NCBI GenBank assembly: GCA_007128555.1 | Contig: SKXF01000166.1 | Coordinates: forward strand, 1-7,995 | DNA length: 7,995 bases | Direction: 5' to 3' | DNA from: Clostridia bacterium | GTDB taxonomy: Bacteria; Bacillota_E; SLMV01; PUMD01 | Part shown: in pieces, positions 1 to 5,657 of the stretch | Numbering within the stretch: position 1 is the first letter of the stretch | Layout of the letters: each line of letters opens with the position of its first letter | Made by a program: the position numbers and the translations under genes | Notes under the pieces: model-generated | Database searches by the model: none | What the model was told of the DNA's origin: nothing | What the model saw: the letters and a program-made list of their open reading frames with translations, nothing else

Positions 1-778
1 CGGCATTGGCGATAATCTTCAGCACAACCCGGTCCAGGTACACTGGCTTGTAATAGTCGTCGTTCCGCTCCATAATCACGTTCTCGTCGGGGCTCCAGCT
101 GACGAACTTGAAGGGACCGGTCCCGACGGGATTCATGTTGAAATCGGCCTCATTGATGTCGCTGACATCAGCCAGCAGGTGTTCGGGCACGATTCTTATC
201 GAGGTCCATCCCCCGCCGAGAACGGATAGAAACGGGGCATAGGGGGCCGAGAGGAGGAACTTGACGGTATGATCGTCGATCATCTCGACCTCTACTGGCG
301 TGCCCTCTACGGTGAGGGGACCCCGCAGCGTGGTCCGGGTGTTCTCATCGAAAATGGCGTTGATCGTGAACACAACGTCCCTCGCAGAGAACGGTGTTCC
401 GTCGTGCCACACCACGTTGTCTCTGAGGTGGAAGGTGTACTCGGTCCCGTCGTCGGAAACATCCCAGCTCTCAGCCAGAGCCGGCACAACGCTCCCATCG
501 TAGTGGTACTTAATCAGGGGATCGAAGGCATAGATCGTGGGGAACCAGTTCCCTCCTGCCAGAATAGGGTTCAGCGACGATGCTTCCCAGTAGATCCACT
601 GGTTGAACGTTCCACCCACAGGTATCTCGTCGTCAGTCTCCTCAGGCTCCTCCGTCTCCTCCGGGGGCGTCACATCCTCGGGATCCGGGTCGGGGTCGGC
701 GGTCGTTCCGCACCCTGCAATTCCCAGGACGAGGAAACAGGCCAACAGCCATGCCAGCCAGCCAAATCTCTTGTACAT
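1..778 (-). CDS. Oligopeptide-type ABC transporter substrate-binding lipoprotein (family 5), C-terminus beyond window
   Basis: Extracellular solute-binding protein that captures a peptide- or similar ligand outside the membrane and hands it to an ABC permease. The 259 visible residues begin MYKRFGW, followed by a hydrophobic segment and a lipobox IAGC with the lipidated cysteine at residue 23. A spacer of about 28 residues, rich in Asp, Glu, Pro and Thr, precedes the mature domain at about residue 53. Family-5 (SBP_bac_5) hallmarks are clear: PALAESWDVSDDGTEYTFHLR near 99-119, WHDGTPFSARDVVFTI at 124-139 and NPVGTGPFKF at 216-225. The usual length is 500-600 residues, so about half is missing past the window edge; this is truncation by the window, not a broken gene. 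The ATG at 778 has AGGAG 10 bases upstream. It lies downstream of two amidohydrolase genes on the same strand, 239 bases away, and permease genes may follow outside. The ligand cannot be read from sequence. The lipoprotein would be a substrate of the LspA encoded at 6646-7143. Confidence 0.95.
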   Translation of the reverse strand, partial: MYKRFGWLAWLLACFLVLGIAGCGTTADPDPDPEDVTPPEETEEPEETDDEIPVGGTFNQWIYWEASSLNPILAGGNWFPTIYAFDPLIKYHYDGSVVPALAESWDVSDDGTEYTFHLRDNVVWHDGTPFSARDVVFTINAIFDENTRTTLRGPLTVEGTPVEVEMIDDHTVKFLLSAPYAPFLSVLGGGWTSIRIVPEHLLADVSDINEADFNMNPVGTGPFKFVSWSPDENVIMERNDDYYKPVYLDRVVLKIIANA

Positions 779-825
779 GTTTCTTTTGCTCCTCTCAGGC
801 CTCGGTTGATTTCAAATCCACTTCG

Positions 826-841
826 TGTCGCCAACGCGACA
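826..841. repeat. Small perfect inverted repeat in the leader of the binding-protein gene
   Basis: TGTCGC and GCGACA form a perfect 6-bp stem around a 4-base loop, about 30 bases ahead of the AGGAG site of the binding-protein gene. No run of T follows on either strand, so it is not an intrinsic terminator. It could be an mRNA leader hairpin or an operator half-site pair; chance is also possible. The rest of the 239-base gap (779-1017) shows no convincing promoter or terminator to me. Confidence 0.25.
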
Positions 842-1017
842 TGTTCGTCATCGATCGCCATAAGTCCTGCAATCCTGACACGCAGTTCTACGATCCTGCG
901 TTCATCGATAGGCACTCGACTTAGGATCAGCTCGTCTCGAGGAGGTGATCACAGGAGAACCCATCAGATCAAACCATAGGCATCAAAGGATCAAGCCAGG
1001 GCATACTCATCCGCGCC

Positions 1018-2190
1018 TCAGAATACGGGGTTTGCCTCATCGTCGCCCGCCTCATACACCCTGCAGCCACTCACATACGTTGCCTCGGCTCTGCAGAGCA
1101 GGTCCAGGGGATGGCCATCGAAGATCACCAGGTCCGCGTCCTTACCCGCCTCAAGCGAACCAACCCGGTCATCAACACCAAGGATCTGAGCCGCATTGAT
1201 GGTTATCGCCCGGATGGCATCCTCCTCGGGAAGGCCCTCCCTGCAAGCCAGTCCTGCAACCATGGCCAGATGATGAACGGGTGGGGTGGGCGCAGAAGTG
1301 GTCATAGCCACCTTCAGTCCGGCACCGAACAGGACGCCCGCCGTTTCGAAACTCGAGTTCTTCTGCTCCTGGCTCATTCTGCCGTACAGCGCATGTCCCA
1401 CGATGACGGGAAAACCCGCCCGAGCGAGATCCTCTGGGATAAGGTGGCCCTCGGTAGCCAGGACAATCGAGCCGGTCAAAGAGAACTCCCGCATGATCCT
1501 CAGTGCGGTCAGAATGTCATCCGCTCTCTGGGCCTGGAAACAACAGGGCATCTTCCCGGACAGCACGTGCCCCAACGCCTCCTTGCCAAGATCTCGTTTG
1601 GGAGATTCGGAGCCTCCCGCGCACCTCAGGGCCTGATCGTGCTGCGCCTCCACCAGGGCCTCCCGGATCACGGCCGCGATACCCAGCCGGGTACTTGGCA
1701 TCTGGTCCTTGCCCCCATAGTGCCGCTTGGGCGGCTCGCCCAGGGAGAACTTCATAAATGCCCTTTCTGACAGGATCATGTCCTCATAGCGACGGCCATG
1801 GGTTTTCATGACCATTCCCTGTCCTCCGATGACGTTGGTATTTCCAGGGCTCACACCCACGGCGGTGACCCCTCCGCCGAGGGCATACTTGAAGGCGTTA
1901 TCCTTGTGATGGGCCGCATCGAGGGCCCGGGCTTCTGGGGTGGTGGGTCGGGTGGCCTCATCATGATCCCGACCTCCCTGTCCTGCCTCGGTCTCCAGAA
2001 TCCCCAGGTGAGTGTGAGCATCAATGAGTCCCGGGGTGACGTACTTCCCGCAGGCGTCCACCACCTCCACACCCTCTGGGACGGCCACCTCCGCACCCAC
2101 GGAGACGATCTTTCCTCTGTCGAGCAGAACGGTCGCCCTCTCCAGCCATCCCTCTGCTGCAAACACTTTGGCACCCTTTATGGCTAGCAT
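1018..2190 (-). CDS. Amidohydrolase-superfamily protein with degenerate metal site (paralogue B)
   Basis: A 390-residue member of the amidohydrolase superfamily, of the imidazolonepropionase-like / Met-dependent hydrolase group. The fold is complete. A small N-terminal beta domain (1-50) leads into PGLIDAHTHLG with the HxH pair at H59/H61, then VMKTHG near 127-132, QRADDILTALR near 221-231, TEGHL at 246-250, and the C-terminal signature DRVGSLEAGKDADLVIFDGHP at 341-361. Compared position by position with the paralogue just upstream, three putative metal or catalytic positions are changed: Q219 for His at the end of the fifth strand, L244 for His in the sixth strand, and S299-A300 where the partner has TDHP. 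HxH alone is unlikely to support normal hydrolysis, so this may be a non-catalytic or altered partner subunit (inference). The ATG at 2190 overlaps the end of the upstream gene by 7 bases (ATGCTAG), implying translational coupling. It is followed on the same strand by a transporter binding-protein gene. Substrate unknown. Confidence 0.93.
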   Translation of the reverse strand: MLAIKGAKVFAAEGWLERATVLLDRGKIVSVGAEVAVPEGVEVVDACGKYVTPGLIDAHTHLGILETEAGQGGRDHDEATRPTTPEARALDAAHHKDNAFKYALGGGVTAVGVSPGNTNVIGGQGMVMKTHGRRYEDMILSERAFMKFSLGEPPKRHYGGKDQMPSTRLGIAAVIREALVEAQHDQALRCAGGSESPKRDLGKEALGHVLSGKMPCCFQAQRADDILTALRIMREFSLTGSIVLATEGHLIPEDLARAGFPVIVGHALYGRMSQEQKNSSFETAGVLFGAGLKVAMTTSAPTPPVHHLAMVAGLACREGLPEEDAIRAITINAAQILGVDDRVGSLEAGKDADLVIFDGHPLDLLCRAEATYVSGCRVYEAGDDEANPVF

Positions 2191-3368
2191 CCTCGGTCAA
2201 AGACCACCTTCCCGTTGATGATCGTTGTCTGCACAGTGCTCATCAGATCAAAGGGATGACCGGTCATGATGACCAGGTCTGCGTCCTTACCCTCCTCAAT
2301 GCTGCCCACCCGGTCTTCAACGCCCATGATCCGGGCACCGTTAATGGTAAGGGCTCGGAGGGCATCGTCGACGCCCATGCCGACCTTCACAGCCACGGCC
2401 GCCTGCACGACACCGTGCTTAAGGGGAACGATGGGATGATCGGTCGTCAGAGCCACGGTCACACCGGCGTCGGCCAGAACACCCGGCGTCCTGAAGGTCA
2501 GGTTCTTTACCTCGCTGGGGTTTCGCGGGGAAAACATGGGGCCAACGATGCAGGGCACATCCCGGTCACGAATCTCTTCCACCAAGAGATGGCCCTCCGT
2601 CACATGTTCCAGGGTGTATTGAAATCCGAACTCGTCAGCCAGGCGGAATATGGTCAGGATGTCATCACCGCGAGCTACGTGAATCCGGGCCACCAGTTCA
2701 CCCGCGAGAACCTTGGCCAGGGGCTCCAGTTTCAGGTCCCTTTTCACCGGTTCATCACAACCAGAGCTGGACTTGCCTTTCTCAAGATAATCCTGCGCAT
2801 CCACGAGCGCTTGTCGGAGAATCGATGCTATCCCCATGCGGGTCTGGGGATATTTTCCCTTGGCCTTACCCGGGAACTGCCCCTTGGGATTACCGCCAAA
2901 GGCCATCTTGACCCCTGCCGGCTCGAGGATGACCATCTCATCGACGGAGGTACCGTGGGTCTTCATCACGGCACTCTGACCGCCGACAATATTTCCGCTT
3001 CCGGGAGTCGACAAAACCGTGGTATATCCCGCCGCCACAGCATCTGCGAAGGCCATATCGCCCGGGTTAATGGCATCGATGTCCCTGACCTGTGGGGTGA
3101 CGGGATCGGTCATCTCGTTGCCGTCGATATTCTCCGTTCCCACCCCTTCCTCGAAGAGACCAATATGTACGTGGGGATCCGTCAGGCCTGGCAAGACCCA
3201 GTGGTTCTCTGCATTGATGATCCGGGCCCCAGGGGGGATTCGAACCTCATCACTAGGGCCCACCGCAACGATCCTGCCGCCGTCGAGCAACACCGTCCCG
3301 CGTGCTACCTCACCCAGCCCTTCCGATCCAGCCATGGTGAGCAGTCTGCCATCCTTGATCGCAAGCAT
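2184..3368 (-). CDS. Metal-dependent amidohydrolase (imidazolonepropionase-like, paralogue A)
   Basis: A 394-residue cytoplasmic amidohydrolase expected to cleave C-N bonds of a cyclic or linear amide. In order, it shows an N-terminal beta domain, PGLTDPHVHIG with H66/H68, GGQSAVMKTHG near 129-139, RIHVARGDDIL with H230, LEHVTEGH with E254/H255, LTTDHPIVP with D310/H311, and the C-terminal signature DRVGSIEEGKDADLVIMTGHP. These supply the HxH pair, two further His and the last Asp expected for a metal site. One oddity is A232 where relatives, as I recall them, usually have a second His (HxH-type IHAHRADDI). I prefer the ATG at 3368: GGAGG lies 10 bases before it, but only 4 before an in-frame GTG at 3374, and the paralogue begins with the same MLAIK. 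It is first in the amidohydrolase/transporter block, with a candidate promoter at 3407-3435. The substrate is not determinable. A dipeptidase- or imidazolonepropionase-like activity is possible, but not true HutI, as there are no hut neighbours. Confidence 0.94.
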   Translation of the reverse strand: MLAIKDGRLLTMAGSEGLGEVARGTVLLDGGRIVAVGPSDEVRIPPGARIINAENHWVLPGLTDPHVHIGLFEEGVGTENIDGNEMTDPVTPQVRDIDAINPGDMAFADAVAAGYTTVLSTPGSGNIVGGQSAVMKTHGTSVDEMVILEPAGVKMAFGGNPKGQFPGKAKGKYPQTRMGIASILRQALVDAQDYLEKGKSSSGCDEPVKRDLKLEPLAKVLAGELVARIHVARGDDILTIFRLADEFGFQYTLEHVTEGHLLVEEIRDRDVPCIVGPMFSPRNPSEVKNLTFRTPGVLADAGVTVALTTDHPIVPLKHGVVQAAVAVKVGMGVDDALRALTINGARIMGVEDRVGSIEEGKDADLVIMTGHPFDLMSTVQTTIINGKVVFDRGC

Positions 3369-3406
3369 AGTCACCCTGCCTCCTCAACCTTTTTTCCGAA
3401 CGCGAT

Positions 3407-3435
3407 GTCATATATCATTTCTGGGCGCACCTCAA
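3407..3435 (-). promoter_or_regulatory. Candidate sigma-70-type promoter of the amidohydrolase operon
   Basis: On the minus strand TTGAGG (3430-3435) and TATGAC (3407-3412) are separated by exactly 17 bases, each matching the TTGACA / TATAAT consensus at 4 of 6 positions. The -10 box is 38 bases ahead of the preferred ATG at 3368, leaving room for a short leader with the GGAGG site. The local sequence is AT-rich compared with the genes. An overlapping TATA at 3411-3414 blurs the exact -10 placement. Confidence 0.4.
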
Positions 3436-3716
3436 AACTCCTCTATATTGCGCCTCATGAGAAACAGGCACAAAAACCCGATGCTGGAAGGGCACACAGC
3501 AAGTACGGATAAGAGGAGATCCCTCATCTTGTTCGTACAGGGATATCCGATCGGCCAATGAGCTCATGGAAATCAACAGCCTCTGGATGGACCATGGATC
3601 ATGAAGCGGGATTGCCAGATTACTACTCTGCTAAGCAAATGACAGCGGCTCGTCGCTGGTCAGATACGCCCTATGGCACATTGGACTAAGACCGATCTGT
3701 AGCATTAAGATCTCCA
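3436..3716. other. Intergenic stretch without a supported gene
   Basis: About 280 bases, more AT-rich than the flanking genes. Two short open frames exist: plus-strand 3594-3689 (31 codons, MDHEAGLPDYYSA...) and minus-strand 3415-3567 (50 codons). Neither has a good ribosome binding site or a recognisable motif, and the second runs into the promoter region of the amidohydrolase operon. I see no continuation of the truncated SUMF1 domain from 3717 in any minus-strand frame, no terminator-like hairpin and no repeat. Confidence 0.4.
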
Positions 3717-4130
3717 TCACGATCTCCCGTTGTACTCCCGAGAGGGTCCATCGTTTCCGTACTCACCGTGGCTGCCCTCCCGGCCGTTGTGGGAGAACCT
3801 GTAGCTGTGTTCCTTCGCCCAAGTCTTGACCTCATACCAGAGTTCATAGGTAACCACTGTCTCGCCAATCCAGAAATCGTGCTCCACTGTGGCCACGCCG
3901 TCATCCTCCACACCTATCGGAAAGGTAACACCCGGGGCATAGCGTATCGTAAACTCCACGTCACCCACCCGGAAGTGGTCGGGATCACCCGGTGAAACAC
4001 CCGGTCCTCTCAGAAGCATGTAGCCACCGCCGAGGGCGCCGACGACAATGACCACCAGCAGACCGATCGCCCAGGTGCGCCAGCTTATTCGAATCCTCCT
4101 CACAAGTCTCCAGCTGTGTGATCCTTGCAC
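3717..4130 (-). pseudogene. Truncated membrane-anchored SUMF1/formylglycine-generating-enzyme-type protein
   Basis: An open frame of 137 codons. It encodes a basic N-terminus (RRIRISWRTW), one membrane helix at about residues 19-40, a short Gly/Pro linker, then the start of an FGE-sulfatase (SUMF1) domain. Recognisable pieces are VEFTIRYAPGVTFPIG near 58-73, DFWIGETVVTYELWYEVKTWA near 85-105 and the NGREGSHG stretch near 115-122. In the family the next block would be a PVTxVNWxDAxxWC-type segment, and the active site and calcium-binding parts lie further on. Here a TGA comes directly after REYNGRS, and nothing resembling the rest follows in any frame before the amidohydrolase promoter. The usual domain is about 200-250 residues, so well over half is missing. 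The start is uncertain: GTG at 4130 gives the longest frame but has no clear ribosome binding site. If expressed, the product would be a membrane stub without a catalytic centre; I read it as a gene remnant left by deletion or rearrangement. Confidence 0.7.
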
Positions 4131-4265
4131 CCCTGTTACCGGGATGCACCTGTCACTGCGGATGCCTCCGTTTCTTCATCTCGCTGAATCAGGCCATATC
4201 AAGCGCCCCAATAAATCCGAGTCTCCCCTTTGTGCCCTCCGGGCTCCGATCTCTCACAGTCGGCC

Positions 4266-4421
4266 TCAGTGCCCGGCCCCACCCGGGTACAGGATGTGTT
4301 CGACCTTACCGTCCCGGTGCACGTCAGTTGGGGTTCTAATCAGCACAAAGCAACCCTCCCAGGCGACAGTTCCCGCGTTAGACTTCCTGGAACCGACTCT
4401 GATGAACGGTTGCTCTCCTGG
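4266..4421 (-). pseudogene. Possible gene fragment of unknown family
   Basis: A 51-codon stretch open between TAA (4422-4424) and TGA (4266-4268), with no ATG. Its translation looks more protein-like than its surroundings: GTVAWEGCFVLIRTPTDVHR followed by DGKVEHILYPG. The TDVHRDGKVE part faintly resembles an Asp-rich calcium-loop pattern, but this is too little to assign a family. It lies upstream of the truncated SUMF1 gene on the same strand, so both could be relics of one lost locus. It may also be chance. Confidence 0.2.
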
Positions 4422-4747
4422 TTAGGTTGGCATCAGCGGTGCGATCGGCAAGGGTATCGTCTCACCGTACTGTCGCTAAATCAGCAGATATGGACTGGTT
4501 TTGGGAGATTGCACTTCGAATGCCCGGGCGACTGCCTTGCTGCCCTGCGATTACTGGCCCGGCTCACCTGCTTGAGAACGATTGGAGGCCCCCTGGGGAC
4601 ACCGGTCTCGGAGTCATAATCGTTGTGGGCGAACGGTACTCATCGTCGTCTAGCGGGAAATATGTCCCATGTACACTTAGCAAGCGAGTGGATGCTTTCA
4701 CAATAGATTGGCGGTTGTGTTGGGGTGTCAGCGGTGCCCGACCGACC

Positions 4748-4792
4748 GGGGCGTTCGACCCCACCTTCCGCATTGCCTGAAGGTGGCGCCCC
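4748..4792 (+). repeat. Nested inverted repeat / two-tier hairpin
   Basis: An inner perfect 8-bp stem, CCACCTTC (4761-4768) with GAAGGTGG (4779-4786), encloses a 10-base loop. It is flanked by an outer 6-bp stem, GGGGCG (4748-4753) with CGCCCC (4787-4792), leaving a 7-base one-sided bulge. The strand is unknown; plus is given because the T-box-like motif lies 47 bases downstream on that strand. No T-run follows, so a simple terminator is unlikely. It may be a structured leader RNA arm, a protein-binding site or a relic of a mobile element end. Confidence 0.5.
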
Positions 4793-4838
4793 TACGTGGT
4801 AGAAGAGAGACCCAACCTGGATGATCTCGGTGCGACCT

Positions 4839-4862
4839 GGATGGTACGGCGACGATCGTCCC
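4839..4862 (+). promoter_or_regulatory. T-box-like antiterminator motif, apparently orphaned
   Basis: On the plus strand TGGTACGGCG (4842-4851) matches the T-box bulge TGGNACCGCG with one mismatch. It is followed after 5 bases by CGTCCC (4857-4862), the expected partner sequence. GCG pairs with CGT and the preceding GG with CC, which resembles the antiterminator fold that binds the tRNA acceptor end. T-boxes normally control aminoacyl-tRNA synthetase or amino-acid genes lying directly downstream. Here the downstream DNA is the tail of a minus-strand acetyltransferase, so there is no target gene. I could not recognise a Stem I with GAGTA or AGAGAGC elements upstream, nor a terminator with a T-run. 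Best read as a remnant or a look-alike. Confidence 0.3.
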
Positions 4863-4912
4863 GCCGGTGGTGGGGCCGACAAAAGCCAGGCGAAGGGAAC
4901 GCAGGCGGGTAG

Positions 4913-5491
4913 TCATCTATCAATCCCGGGCCAGCCCGTCCTCAACCTCTCCCATTCCTCTCTCAGCATTCCAAATGCCACCGAGTCATAGCGCCTGCCT
5001 TCAACCCCCCGGGCCTTGCGGAAACGCGCCTCCACCGCGAAGCCGACTTTGCAGGCGACCCGAAGCATCCGGTGATTGCCCGACCACGTCCGCAGCCCAA
5101 CCCGAACCAGGTCCGTCTCTGAGAAGACGTGGTCCGTCCACAGGGCCAGGGCCTCCGTGCCGAGCCCGCAACCCCACAATCGGGCCTCGGGCAGGTTGAT
5201 GCCGACCTCCAGCCAGTCCGTGTTCCGGTCAACCCAGTAGCGACTGACCCAGCCAATATGCTGTCCCTCCACCGTGTCAACCTCCATGGTGCGGCGGGGC
5301 AGAGGAAGATCCTTCGGCGATCTCGGAGCAAACCGCATGATCATCTCGGCCTCATCGACCACCGGAGACAGATCCTCCCAGGGAGCATCCCACTTCAGCC
5401 ATTCGCCGCCCCGGAACCACCTGAGATAATCTCCCAGATCGGAGTGGTCCCGATCCCTGAGAACCACCCTATCACCGTTTACTGCAAGCAT
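4913..5491 (-). CDS. GNAT-family N-acetyltransferase (RimJ/RimL-like)
   Basis: A 192-residue acetyl-CoA-dependent N-acetyltransferase with the GNAT fold. The N-terminus LAVNGDRVVLRDRDHSDLGDYLRWF is the typical first strand and helix of the RimJ/RimL-type (Acetyltransf_3) group. The acetyl-CoA pyrophosphate loop is seen in RLWGCGLGTEAL at 104-115 (G107, G109, G111). SGNHRMLRVACKVGF at 137-151 matches the usual N-x-x-x-x-x-x-x-x-x-x-G-F helix, and RYDSVAFGMLREEW at 167-180 is the family's C-terminal strand. The frame is open further upstream to a start at 5626, but the ATG at 5491 is chosen because GGAGG lies 9 bases before it and the GNAT fold begins there. The same-strand rluD-like gene ends 166 bases upstream; no promoter or terminator is obvious in that gap, so co-transcription is possible. 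The acceptor (protein N-terminus, small amine or antibiotic) cannot be inferred. Confidence 0.9.
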   Translation of the reverse strand: MLAVNGDRVVLRDRDHSDLGDYLRWFRGGEWLKWDAPWEDLSPVVDEAEMIMRFAPRSPKDLPLPRRTMEVDTVEGQHIGWVSRYWVDRNTDWLEVGINLPEARLWGCGLGTEALALWTDHVFSETDLVRVGLRTWSGNHRMLRVACKVGFAVEARFRKARGVEGRRYDSVAFGMLREEWERLRTGWPGIDR

Positions 5492-5657
5492 TTCCCACAC
5501 CCTCCCCCTCATCATGGTATCCGGTGCACGGCCTACCACACCGCAGTGCCGCAGCCAATCGAGCGCACGCTGTGTCCGTGGAAACTCCGCGGGAAAGGAT
5601 CCTGACCCCCGAATCAGCCGGCACAACCGGCCGTTTCACCGGGCCCAGGGAAGCGCC

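Larger units (their letters stand above)
4131..4912. other. Long gene-poor region with degraded sequence and RNA-like structure
   Basis: Nearly 780 bases in which no frame on either strand gives a recognisable protein. The longest plus-strand frames (for example 4427-4780) have compositions typical of non-coding shadows. The stretch does hold a coding-like minus-strand fragment (4266-4421), a nested inverted repeat (4748-4792), a 9-base direct repeat ACCTGGATG at 4815-4823 and 4835-4843, and a T-box-like motif (4839-4862). With the truncated gene at 3717-4130 it forms about 1.2 kb of worn sequence between two healthy minus-strand blocks. I saw no insertion-sequence ends or transposase motifs. 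Confidence 0.45.

Noticed and set aside
670..915. Minus-strand frame starting with GTG whose first 45 residues (MPIDERRIVELRVRIAGLMA...) look protein-like
   Set aside because: It has no ribosome binding site and runs into the binding-protein gene in another frame, where it becomes a shadow; a small leader peptide cannot be excluded but is unsupported.
945..960. GAGGTGATCACAGGAG-like plus-strand ribosome-binding-site look-alike in the intergenic gap
   Set aside because: The plus-strand frame it would serve is the antisense of amidohydrolase B.
3369..3374. GTG start at 3374 for amidohydrolase A
   Set aside because: Its spacing to GGAGG is only 4 bases, against 10 for the ATG at 3368, and the paralogue aligns from MLAIK.
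2256..3512. Long plus-strand open frame (418 codons) opposite amidohydrolase A
   Set aside because: It is a mirror-frame shadow of a clearly recognised gene, with no domain and an unnatural composition.
4427..4780. Plus-strand frame in the gene-poor region as a real gene
   Set aside because: It has no ribosome binding site, no domain, and a composition like neighbouring shadow frames; the T-box-like motif and hairpin overlap or follow it.
5492..5626. N-terminal extension of the acetyltransferase to a start at 5626
   Set aside because: The 45 extra residues match no part of the GNAT fold, and the internal ATG at 5491 has GGAGG at 9 bases.
5607..5640. GC-rich 5-bp hairpin (GCCGG/CCGGC) downstream of rluD
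   Set aside because: The stem is short and no T-run follows on the minus strand, so it is not supportable as a terminator.
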